From NCBI GenBank assembly GCA_031257255.1, contig JAIROZ010000078.1, positions 1 to 37,700 of the forward strand: DNA of 37,700 bases, given 5' to 3'. The notes below the pieces were generated by a model that saw only the letters and a list, made by a program, of their open reading frames with translations, was not told where the DNA came from and made no database searches. Below, piece after piece: positions 15,645 to 22,857 of the stretch (the stretch's first letter is position 1; the number at the start of each line of letters is the position of its first letter). The position numbers and the translations under genes were made by a program. This stretch comes from Spirochaetaceae bacterium. Lineage in GTDB: Bacteria; Spirochaetota; Spirochaetia; Treponematales; Breznakiellaceae.

Positions 15645-16731
15645 CGCCTTTACGCGCTTTTGTTTTAATCAATTCAGAAAAAACGAAATAAAACTTCACG
15701 AACTGAATTATCTTTTTTGGGAATGTACACGCCGCTGCAATCTAAAATGCCTCCACTGCGGTTCGGACTGCGAAGCGGAATACGGCATCCCCGATATGCC
15801 TTTTGATGACTTCTACAACGCCGCTCTGCCGCTCATTGATATATACGGAAAAAATACCATTACTGCGGCAATAACAGGCGGGGAGCCGCTCCTGCGCAAA
15901 GATTTAGCCTCTTGCGGAGAGCAACTGCGCAAGGCGGGTTTCTTCTGGGGAATTGTTACCAACGCCCTTCTGTATTCAAAAGAAAAACATACAGAATTGC
16001 TTAACGCCGGAATGGGAAGCATTACTGTAAGTTTGGACGGCTTGCGCGGGTCGCACACTTGGCTGCGCGCAAACGCAAAAGTTTTTGACAAAGCAATAAA
16101 CGCGATAAACCTGATAAGCGCGGAACGCTCTCTCAATTATGATGTGGTAACTTGTGTACATAAAAAAAATATATATGAACTTCCGCGCATAAAAGAATTG
16201 CTGTTATCGCTTAATGTAATGGCATGGCGGCTTTTTGTGGTAGACCCGATAGGACGCGCCCCTCAAAATGAACTGCTAACGCTTAATACGGACGAAACAA
16301 AGGCGCTTTGGGACTTTATCGCGGACTGCCGCGCCCATCCCGAAACCTGCGTCCGCAAAGACGGCGGTTCAATGAATGTAATGTTGTACTGCGGCGCATA
16401 TACAGGCGCGGATGAAGGATACTTGCGGGATTCATTTTTCTTTTGCCGTGCAGGAGTGCATATTGCGTCTATACTCATAGATGGGTCAATTTCGGCGTGT
16501 CCAAACATAAACAGGCATTTTGTACAAGGAAACATTTACCGTGATAATTTGCCGGAAGTCTGGGAACAGCGTTTTGATGTTATGCGCAACCGCTCATGGA
16601 CAAAAACCGGTGCCTGTAAAACCTGCCGCGAATGGAAGCATTGTTTAGGCGGACCTATGCACCTCTGGAACGAAAAACAGGACGCCGTTATGCATTGTGT
16701 ACTCGCTGCCGCCAGTTCTTGTCGGTCTTAA
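15631..16731 (+). CDS. Radical SAM/SPASM maturase of rSAM/lipoprotein system
   Basis: A 366-aa radical SAM enzyme. The [4Fe-4S] cluster motif is C36-x3-C40-x2-C43 (CNLKCLHC), followed by the SAM-binding GGE region (TGGEPLLRKDL). The C-terminal SPASM-type cysteine cluster is visible as FFCRAGVH, SACPNI, then CKTCREWKHCLGG and a last Cys near MHCVL. SPASM enzymes usually modify ribosomally made peptides or proteins. Pairing with the lipoprotein directly upstream places it in the rSAM/lipoprotein family. The 3' end overlaps the convergent era gene by 44 nt. Confidence 0.87.
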   Translation: MRKNNAFTRFCFNQFRKNEIKLHELNYLFWECTRRCNLKCLHCGSDCEAEYGIPDMPFDDFYNAALPLIDIYGKNTITAAITGGEPLLRKDLASCGEQLRKAGFFWGIVTNALLYSKEKHTELLNAGMGSITVSLDGLRGSHTWLRANAKVFDKAINAINLISAERSLNYDVVTCVHKKNIYELPRIKELLLSLNVMAWRLFVVDPIGRAPQNELLTLNTDETKALWDFIADCRAHPETCVRKDGGSMNVMLYCGAYTGADEGYLRDSFFFCRAGVHIASILIDGSISACPNINRHFVQGNIYRDNLPEVWEQRFDVMRNRSWTKTGACKTCREWKHCLGGPMHLWNEKQDAVMHCVLAAASSCRS

Positions 16732-17581
16732 CGCGCATATCAAGTTTAATATTCCAGTCGAAAATCTTTTTTAGTTCCAAAAGAGACGCAGCGCGTATTT
16801 TATGAATCATCTCTCCGTTTTTTCCTACTATCATTCCCTTTTGTGATTCGCGTTCACAACGAATAAATACAGAGACGCTAAGACTTTTGCCTTGTAACTT
16901 CGCGTCCGTAACATCAACATAAACCGCGTGAGGAATCTCCTCGCGCAGAAGCAGACAGCATTTTTCGCGGACAATCTCGCTTATGCGAAACTGAACATCC
17001 TGGTCTGTATAGAATTCACCGTCATAATAAAATGGTCCGGGAGCGGCAAGGCTCTGTAATAAATTTAAAAGAACATCGAGGTTAGTTTTTTCTAAAGCCG
17101 AAATCATAACGATATGCTCTTCCAGAAAGCCGGGAAAACGCATATCAATAAATTCTGTACATTTTTTTGCATTTGACTCTTTCGCGTCAATTTTGTTTAC
17201 GGCAATAATTATGGACTTGCCCGGCAAGCCGGAGTCTATGCCTCCGTATATATCCACCGCTTTCCGCGCTATCTCTTCTTCTTCCGCGCCGGGGGGGCGC
17301 GTGGAATCAATAAGGTAAAGAATTATGTCCGCGTCCGAAAGCGCGGCAACGGCTGTCTGAGTCAGCCGCTTGTTGTACTTCTTATTTGAAATGTGCATAC
17401 CCGGCGTGTCAATAAATACAAGTTGGCAATCATCGCGGGTTACAATGCCGCGCACGGCATTGCGCGTAGTTTGCGGAACAGGGCTTACTATGGACACCTT
17501 AGCGCCGCAGAGGGCGTTAAGCAAACTGGACTTTCCTGCGGAAGGACGCCCTATAATGGTTACAAATGCGCTTTTTGTCAT
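16688..17581 (-). CDS. era: GTPase Era
   Basis: An essential GTPase that binds the 3' end of 16S rRNA and helps mature the small ribosomal subunit. Motifs: G1 GRPSAGKS (11-18), switch region TTR, G3 DTPG (58-61), G4 NKID (129-132), G5 ISAL. The C-terminal KH domain is seen as GMIVGKNGEMIHKIRAASLLELKKIF. Length 297 aa, typical. The start codon lies only 5 nt beyond the flavodoxin terminator, so it is reached by read-through or from a promoter I cannot identify. The 3' end overlaps the rSAM gene. Confidence 0.95.
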   Translation of the reverse strand: MTKSAFVTIIGRPSAGKSSLLNALCGAKVSIVSPVPQTTRNAVRGIVTRDDCQLVFIDTPGMHISNKKYNKRLTQTAVAALSDADIILYLIDSTRPPGAEEEEIARKAVDIYGGIDSGLPGKSIIIAVNKIDAKESNAKKCTEFIDMRFPGFLEEHIVMISALEKTNLDVLLNLLQSLAAPGPFYYDGEFYTDQDVQFRISEIVREKCCLLLREEIPHAVYVDVTDAKLQGKSLSVSVFIRCERESQKGMIVGKNGEMIHKIRAASLLELKKIFDWNIKLDMRVKTDKNWRQRVHNA

Positions 17582-17585
17582 TCAA

Positions 17586-17617
17586 TAAAACAAAAATGGC
17601 GGGGCTGCCCCGCCATT
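17586..17617 (-). terminator. Rho-independent terminator of flavodoxin gene
   Basis: The minus-strand hairpin AATGGCGGGG / CCCCGCCATT (10 bp, 3-nt loop, 17617-17595) is followed by TTTTTGTTTTAT. It sits between the flavodoxin stop and the era start. Confidence 0.85.
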
Positions 17618-17622
17618 ATCAA

Positions 17623-18174
17623 TTACAATTTTACCTTTTTTACCCAATCGGTAACTTTTTTGTCTAAGTCTTTATCGGAACCGGTAAAAACTATGCCGTT
17701 TTCTACAGTCCCATTTTTGACATACTTCTTAAAATCAGAAAAAAAGTTGCCTTCCCCTCCCCCTTTCGTTCCGAAGGTAACCACTTTCTTACCCTTAAAG
17801 TCCGTCTGGTTCAGAAAAGTTACCATAGGGCAGGCAATACCGGCAAACCATACAGGCGAGCCCAGAAAAACGGTGTCAAAGTTGGCTAAATTTATGGAAA
17901 TCGGTTTAAGCGCGGGCCATTTTTTTGTATTCTGCTGATTTTTGACATAATCACGCAGTTTGTTCATGTCCTTTGTATCGTAAGGCTCGCTTGTTTCAAT
18001 GCGGATAAGCACCGCGCCTGTAACATCGGCTATCTTCCTTGCAACCTTGTCGGTGCTGCCGCTAAGCGAATAATAGACAACCGCCGCTTTCTTGCCTTGC
18101 TGCGCATAAACGGCTAACGGCGCGGTAGCACAAAACACCAAAGCCGCTAAACTTAAGAAAACTCTTTTTTTCAT
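17623..18174 (-). CDS. Exported flavodoxin
   Basis: A 183-aa flavodoxin-fold protein with a cleavable signal peptide (about 1-24, ending VYAQ), so it is predicted periplasmic. The FMN phosphate loop is YYSLSGSTDKVA; the later loops FLGSPVWFAGIACP and FGTKGGGEG contact the isoalloxazine ring. Flavodoxins usually act in the cytoplasm, so export suggests an extracytoplasmic electron carrier or an NADPH-dependent FMN-reductase-like role. Good ribosome binding site (AAGGAG). It is monocistronic, ended by a strong terminator. Confidence 0.83.
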   Translation of the reverse strand: MKKRVFLSLAALVFCATAPLAVYAQQGKKAAVVYYSLSGSTDKVARKIADVTGAVLIRIETSEPYDTKDMNKLRDYVKNQQNTKKWPALKPISINLANFDTVFLGSPVWFAGIACPMVTFLNQTDFKGKKVVTFGTKGGGEGNFFSDFKKYVKNGTVENGIVFTGSDKDLDKKVTDWVKKVKL

Positions 18175-18578
18175 TTTATTCTCCTTATGGTTAGTTATAC
18201 TTCAAAGAGTAAGATCCTGTCTAGGGAAGCGCTGATTAGAGTCAATACGGAGTTTTTGCTTTGCAAAAGTCAGAATCAGCGCTGTCCCAGCAGATAATGG
18301 ATAAGCGTATTGCTCAAAACACGCAATAGGTATATACTCTTACTAGGAAAACTAAAGTTCTTTGTTTGATGCGTTTGGTTTTTTAGTTGATTGTTTGCGC
18401 AATGGCGTTAAAGAAGCCTGTGATATGAACGGGAGAAGGAGCATAAAAAAGATTCGTATAGAATAATAATGCCGGTCCAAGTTTTAATTGTTTCAAACAA
18501 AATTAGAAGAATTGGCTCAATAAATACCAAAGATATTTATATTTTGCGGGAGATACAAAAAATAAAGGAGACTTATAT
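18175..18578. other. 404-bp intergenic region with repeat copy C
   Basis: This separates the divergent flavodoxin and pantothenate kinase genes. It holds palindromic repeat copy C (18221-18290). Beyond that it is AT-rich, with scattered short frames and stops but no convincing gene; it may contain decayed coding sequence. A ribosome binding site (AAAGGAG) ends the region before ATG 18579. Confidence 0.6.
18221..18290. repeat. Dispersed palindromic element, copy C
   Basis: Left arm CTAGGGAAGCGCTGATT (18221-18237) and right arm AATCAGCGCTGTCCCAG (18274-18290) match at 14 of 17 positions. The interior has its own hairpin, TTTTGC-TTT-GCAAAA. The flank CCTGT before the left arm is shared with copy E. 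Confidence 0.8.
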
Positions 18579-19385
18579 ATGATAATAGGAATTGATATTG
18601 GCAGTACGATAACAAAGGTTGTCTCGATAGAGAACGGCGCGGTGGTAAACATGGTCAAATCACGCGCTACGGATGCCGTTACATCGGCGGCAGGCGCGTT
18701 TGGCAAACTCGTTCTGGAAAACAATATCGACATTAAAGACATTCAAAAAATAAACATAACGGGAGTCGGCGCAAGCCGGATACGCGGTAATATATTCGGA
18801 ATTGAGACGCAAAAGGTAGCCGAATTTAACGCGATAGGCGCGGGGGCGATGTTTCAGGTAGGGCGCGAAAACATAGTAATTACCAATATAGGCACCGGCA
18901 CCGTGCTTATATATGCGCAAAAGAATGCCATTACGCACATAGGCGGGTCAGGTGTAGGCGGCGGCACAATTCTGGGGCTTGCAAAAAAATTGATACAAAC
19001 CAATACCTTCAACGGCATTATGGACCTTGCGGCATCCGGCGATTTAAGCCGTGTTGACTTGCTGCTCGAAGATATAATGGAAACAGAGTTGAGTTTTTTA
19101 GGGCGCGAATCGACTGCCGCCAATTTCGGCAAGATTCTAGATACGGCAAAAAACGAAGACATCGCGCTTGCAATACTGAATATGGTTTATCAGGTAATTG
19201 GAATGTTGTCCGTGTTTGCCGCCCAATGCAAGGGTTCACGCGCCGTTGTGGTAACTGGTTCAGGCAGCGATAATCCGATAGGCAAAAAAACCCTCGGCAT
19301 TATATCGGGAATGTACGGCATAAGTTTTGAGTTCCCGCCCGGAGCGGAGTACACAACGGCTATAGGCGCGGGACTAAGCGGGTAA
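18579..19385 (+). CDS. coaW: Type II pantothenate kinase (CoaW-like)
   Basis: Phosphorylates pantothenate in the first step of coenzyme A synthesis. Actin-like ATPase fold: GIDIGST (4-10), probable catalytic Glu82 (AEFNAIGAGA), GTGT (105-108), GGSGVGGGT (122-130) and STAANFG (178-184), all in the order found in Staphylococcus CoaW. Length 268 aa, matching the family. The alternative, a BadF/BcrAD-type CoA-dehydratase activator, shares the fold but lacks the GGxGxGGG/AANFG combination and normally has cluster-binding cysteines that are absent here. It is flanked by repeat copy C upstream and flgK downstream, with no pathway neighbours. Confidence 0.85.
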   Translation: MIIGIDIGSTITKVVSIENGAVVNMVKSRATDAVTSAAGAFGKLVLENNIDIKDIQKINITGVGASRIRGNIFGIETQKVAEFNAIGAGAMFQVGRENIVITNIGTGTVLIYAQKNAITHIGGSGVGGGTILGLAKKLIQTNTFNGIMDLAASGDLSRVDLLLEDIMETELSFLGRESTAANFGKILDTAKNEDIALAILNMVYQVIGMLSVFAAQCKGSRAVVVTGSGSDNPIGKKTLGIISGMYGISFEFPPGAEYTTAIGAGLSG

Positions 19386-19393
19386 ACAAACAA

Positions 19394-19454
19394 TAAATGC
19401 GCTTGTCCGGGTGCCGGATAATTCTATTAACTTCGATTTCTCAAATTCCGATAT
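19394..19454 (+). promoter_or_regulatory. Two candidate sigma-28 promoters before flgK
   Basis: TAAA (19394-19397), 15 nt, GCCGGATAA (19413-19421) is the flagellar sigma-28 pattern with one extra G. TAAC (19428-19431), 15 nt, TCCGATAT (19447-19454) is a second match with correct spacing. Either could drive flgK. Confidence 0.45.
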
Positions 19455-19491
19455 ATAGATATAGGAACAGAATTTTATATAGGAGGCGGAT

Positions 19492-21399
19492 ATGACTTCA
19501 ACATTTTCCGGTTTGGAAATAGGCAAACGGGGCGTGATGGCGCATGAAAATGCGCTTCAAGTTACCGGTCATAACTTAACCAACGCTTCCACGGAAGGAT
19601 ATTCACGTCAACGGATTGACTTTAACGAAATGGAACCCATCTATCTGCCCGGACTGAACCGCGAACTAACGGCGGGTCAAATCGGGCAGGGGGTTGTAGT
19701 TGCCCGCATAGAAAGGGCTCGCGACCAACTGCTTGACGCCCGCATCGTGGCGCAGGCAGGCGGCGAAGGCTATTGGGACACCCGCGACAAATATGTACGG
19801 CAAATGGAACAACTCCACATGGAGGTTAGCGAAAACGGCATGCGCCCCAAAATGGATGCCTTTTGGGACGCATGGCAGGAATTGGCAAACAAACCCGCCG
19901 AAATGGCGTCCCGCTCGGCTTTGCTGCGGCGCGGCGAAAACCTTGTAGACAGCATTCACGACCATTACAAGGGGCTAAAAACCCTGCAAAATATGGCAAA
20001 CGAGGACATCATTCTTACGGTTGACCGCGTAAATGAATTGAGCCGCCAGATAGCCGCCCTCAACAATGATATATCGCGCATCGAGGCGCAAGGCGACCGC
20101 CCCAACGACCTCTACGACCGCCGCGACCTTCTGGTTGACAAACTTTCTTCCATAGTAGACATCCGCGTAAACCGCCGCGACCCGGATGAATTTATGATTC
20201 ATACAAACGGCGTCATCCTCGTTCAAGGGAAGGTCGGCAGACAGTTTGAAATCAACTCCGGCGTAGACACACAAGGATATGGACGCATACGCTGGACGGA
20301 CACGCTGGAAGACTTTAGCCCCGCGCCGGGCAGCGGCAGCCTTGCGGCGCTGCTCGAACTGAGGGATAACACGATAAGGGGCGAAATTCAGAGTCTTGAT
20401 AATATGACGATGAATTTTATCGACCTTGTAAACGAAAACCACCGTCCCGGCTATGGGCTTAACGGGCGTACCGGTCTCGATTTTTTCCGCGAGGCGCATT
20501 TTGCTACCAATGTGGCGGGCAACTACGACCGCAACGGGGACGGCGAATTCGATTCGTCATATATATTCCGCATAAACGGCACTAATGAACTTGAAGAACG
20601 CGCGCAAATCGGCATTGCGGGGGTTATCACGCTTTCCGCCGCCACCGCGACAGACCCGAACGGCGTTGTGCAGGTGCCTTACTATGCCGAAGATACCGTT
20701 GCCGAACTGATACAGCGTATCAACAACGCCGGGGCGGATGTCGCCGCCCGCCTGAACCGCGAAGGGCGGCTCTCACTCAAAGGAACTACCACACGGAATT
20801 CGTCCACAGTTGACGGCGAGCCTGCCGCGCCGGATTTTGTTATCCGGCATATTGAGGACAGCGGAATGTTCCTTTCGGACTATGCGGGGCTTTTGGGGCG
20901 CGGTCAGGTTTATGACTGGGCGCAGGCGGACGCGATAAATGTGCTCGCCGGAGACGCAGACCAGTTCTCCACAGCGCCGGTTGCCAACCCCTCGGCATGG
21001 GTGGACATTAACGGCGTTCTAAAAACGGAACTCGCGTCCATTGCCTCCGGCTATGGCGAAAATGGACGCCCCGCGAACCCCGGAAACGGAGAGGCGGCGC
21101 AGGCTATAGCCTCTATACGCAACAACATTGTGATGGTCGGCAGGCTTGGTACTTTTGACGATTATTTTGCCGATGCCACGGGGCGCATAGGGATGATGGG
21201 CGAACAGAGCGAGCGGGCGCTGGAGACGCAAAATCAGATTATGAAACGCCTGCAGGAATTGCGGCAGTCAACATCGGGCGTTAATATGGATGAGGAATTA
21301 TCTAATATGATAAAGTTCCAGCACGGCTATCAGGCGGCGGCGCGTTTTGTTACCACAGTGAATTCCATGCTCGAAGTTCTGATGCGTATGGGGATTTAG
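19492..21399 (+). CDS. flgK: Flagellar hook-associated protein 1, FlgK
   Basis: Joins the hook to the filament, here in periplasmic flagella. The N-terminal rod/hook motif is STFSGLEIGKRGVMAHENAL, then GHNLTNASTEGYSRQRI. A coiled-coil D0/D1 region follows, then a variable centre (about 290-520), and the C-terminal helix VNMDEELSNMIKFQHGYQAAARFVTTVNSMLEVLMRMG (residues approx 598-634) shows the family ending. Length 635 aa. Ribosome binding site AGGAGG before ATG 19492, with candidate sigma-28 promoters upstream. flgL, fliW and csrA, which usually follow flgK in treponemes, are not here. Confidence 0.95.
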   Translation: MTSTFSGLEIGKRGVMAHENALQVTGHNLTNASTEGYSRQRIDFNEMEPIYLPGLNRELTAGQIGQGVVVARIERARDQLLDARIVAQAGGEGYWDTRDKYVRQMEQLHMEVSENGMRPKMDAFWDAWQELANKPAEMASRSALLRRGENLVDSIHDHYKGLKTLQNMANEDIILTVDRVNELSRQIAALNNDISRIEAQGDRPNDLYDRRDLLVDKLSSIVDIRVNRRDPDEFMIHTNGVILVQGKVGRQFEINSGVDTQGYGRIRWTDTLEDFSPAPGSGSLAALLELRDNTIRGEIQSLDNMTMNFIDLVNENHRPGYGLNGRTGLDFFREAHFATNVAGNYDRNGDGEFDSSYIFRINGTNELEERAQIGIAGVITLSAATATDPNGVVQVPYYAEDTVAELIQRINNAGADVAARLNREGRLSLKGTTTRNSSTVDGEPAAPDFVIRHIEDSGMFLSDYAGLLGRGQVYDWAQADAINVLAGDADQFSTAPVANPSAWVDINGVLKTELASIASGYGENGRPANPGNGEAAQAIASIRNNIVMVGRLGTFDDYFADATGRIGMMGEQSERALETQNQIMKRLQELRQSTSGVNMDEELSNMIKFQHGYQAAARFVTTVNSMLEVLMRMGI

Positions 21400-21433
21400 G
21401 GTATTTAAGGGCATTTAGGCATTTAGGCATTTA
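21391..21433 (+). repeat. Short tandem repeat between flgK and next gene
   Basis: About five imperfect 8-10 bp units (GGGATTTA, GGGTATTTA, AGGGCATTTA, then GGCATTTA twice) run from the flgK stop codon to the next start. Copy-number change would alter the spacing of the AAGGG that could serve as ribosome binding site. Confidence 0.7.
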
Positions 21434-21434
21434 A

Positions 21435-22322
21435 TTGAAGAAACTTGCTTGTATAATTTTTTTTAGTATATCAATTTCTCTTTACGCGCAGACTTCGGTT
21501 TCCGGCACTATGGACTGGGAAAAATTAAAGATATACACATCAATGAAACTCGAACTGAAAGGCACGGGAATAAAATTGCCTGCCGGAAGAGCGCTGGCGG
21601 AAGATATGCTTTTTTCCAATTACTTTTCCAAGATTGGGCAGTTTATACTTTCGATACCTGTTGATTCGTCTTCTAATATTGGCGACTGGGTAGAGCGCGG
21701 AACATTGAGTCCGGCGGCGGTTGACGCGCTGGCGGCGGGCGCGGAGCGCGTTCCCGCTGTGTACACAGACGGCTTTAACGCGATTGCCGCCCGCTACACG
21801 CTTGACCTTACCGATGTATCTCAAAATTTGATACACCACAAGCAGCCTGAGGCTATTCCCGGAACGCTTACACCTGTGGAAAGCGCCGCATATACCGGCA
21901 TACTCATCATAGCGCCGGACGAATTGCCGTATCACGGACGGCATATAAGCACACAGCTTGTTCCGTGCCTATTCCCGAAAATCTGGGACACGGAAATGAA
22001 TTTGATATACGAAAAAAATATGATGAATCCCGAAGCGTTCCGCTTAAATACAATGATTCGATATACAAAACGCGCCAATATTTTTATGAATACACCGTCC
22101 GGGCTTGCGCCGGATTTGGAAAAAACGATAGGCAATAAGCCGCTGCGCATAATAGCGCGGGGCGTTTTTGGCGAGTCGCCCACCGACCCCATTATATACC
22201 GCGAGGATGCGCTCAAAATAATTTCGTCAGAAGAAAACAAGCGCCTGCTCCGCGAAGGACGCGCCGCCATTGTATTAAGTGATGATGTACTCATAAAGAG
22301 TATACTCGCTTCTGATATATGA
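21435..22322 (+). CDS. Secreted hypothetical protein after flgK
   Basis: Not a family I recognise. It is 295 aa with a signal peptide (about 1-19, ending LYAQ) and a mostly alpha/beta mature domain opening TSVSGTMDWEKLKIYTSMKL. It then reads like a regular folded domain with no repeats and no cysteine motifs. Start is TTG 21435. The stop codon overlaps the trpR start (ATGA), so the two are translationally coupled. Likely periplasmic and possibly specific to spirochaetes. Its position behind flgK hints at, but does not prove, a flagellar role. Confidence 0.7.
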   Translation: MKKLACIIFFSISISLYAQTSVSGTMDWEKLKIYTSMKLELKGTGIKLPAGRALAEDMLFSNYFSKIGQFILSIPVDSSSNIGDWVERGTLSPAAVDALAAGAERVPAVYTDGFNAIAARYTLDLTDVSQNLIHHKQPEAIPGTLTPVESAAYTGILIIAPDELPYHGRHISTQLVPCLFPKIWDTEMNLIYEKNMMNPEAFRLNTMIRYTKRANIFMNTPSGLAPDLEKTIGNKPLRIIARGVFGESPTDPIIYREDALKIISSEENKRLLREGRAAIVLSDDVLIKSILASDI

Positions 22323-22603
22323 CCGAAATCGAATTTAACATTGATGAACTTTCCGGCGCTCTCGCGCTGGAAAGCGATGCCGCGCATATCAAGGCATTTT
22401 TAAGCGCCTTGTGTACGCCTGCTGAACTTATTGATTTATCAAAACGCTGGGCGCTCGTTAAAGCGCTTCGTAAAAAAGTGCCGCAGCGTCAAATTGCCAA
22501 GACGCTCGGAATTTCGCTCTGCAAAATTACTCGCGGCTCCCGCGAATTAAAAAAGCCGGACTCGGCTTTTGTCCGTATGTTTGAATTGCTAGGGAAAGAC
22601 TGA
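22319..22603 (+). CDS. trpR: Trp repressor family protein (TrpR/YerC)
   Basis: A DNA-binding repressor of the TrpR superfamily, 94 aa. The helix-turn-helix region QRQIAKTLGISLCKITRGSR, followed by ELKKPDSAF, matches TrpR-type proteins; the upstream LSALCTPAELIDLSKRWAL supplies the dimer helices. A tryptophan-binding role is plausible, but YerC-like members exist, so the ligand is uncertain. The start overlaps the preceding stop by 4 nt. The last codons (L-G-K-D, then TGA) are encoded by the left arm of palindromic repeat copy D, so the native C-terminus was probably changed by the element. No trp genes are nearby. Confidence 0.85.
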   Translation: MTEIEFNIDELSGALALESDAAHIKAFLSALCTPAELIDLSKRWALVKALRKKVPQRQIAKTLGISLCKITRGSRELKKPDSAFVRMFELLGKD

Positions 22604-22632
22604 TTTACTCGATGCTAATCAGTCTTTCCCTG
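22589..22632. repeat. Dispersed palindromic element, copy D (perfect stem)
   Basis: AGGGAAAGACTGATT (22591-22605) and AATCAGTCTTTCCCT (22617-22631) form a perfect 15-bp inverted repeat around an 11-nt loop, TACTCGATGCT. It supplies the trpR stop and lies between the convergent trpR and rubredoxin genes, so it could also act as a bidirectional terminator, though there is no T run. Confidence 0.9.
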
Positions 22633-22650
22633 TGTTTGCTATACAGGCGG

Positions 22651-22812
22651 TTAAACCGCAGGTGTAAAGTCGGCTTTACTTACGCCGCATGTGGGGCAAA
22701 TCCAAGTGTCAGGGATTGCGTCAAACGGCGTTCCGGGTTTTATGCCCGAATCCGGGTCTCCTTTTGCCGGGTCGTAAACATAACCGCATACGGTACAAAC
22801 GTATTTCTTCAT
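22651..22812 (-). CDS. Rubredoxin
   Basis: A 53-aa iron-sulfur electron carrier. It has the two CxxC pairs, Cys6/Cys9 ([11 protein letters not shown]) and Cys39/Cys42 ([13 protein letters not shown]), plus the conserved [13 protein letters not shown] loop that completes the FeCys4 site. Ribosome binding site GGAGG lies before ATG 22812. It suggests an anaerobic organism with oxygen or peroxide detoxification chemistry. Its stop lies 18 nt from repeat copy D. It may serve the flavodoxin/oxidoreductase economy of the cell, but no redox partner is adjacent. Confidence 0.96.
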   Translation of the reverse strand: MKKYVCTVCGYVYDPAKGDPDSGIKPGTPFDAIPDTWICPTCGVSKADFTPAV

Positions 22813-22857
22813 ATATATCCTCCATTGTTAGTATACCAAAATACCGGCTGCTGCCGG

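Noticed and set aside
18291-18578. Decayed gene between repeat copy C and the pantothenate kinase
   Set aside because: Only short frames with many stops and no recognisable motif; not enough to call a pseudogene.
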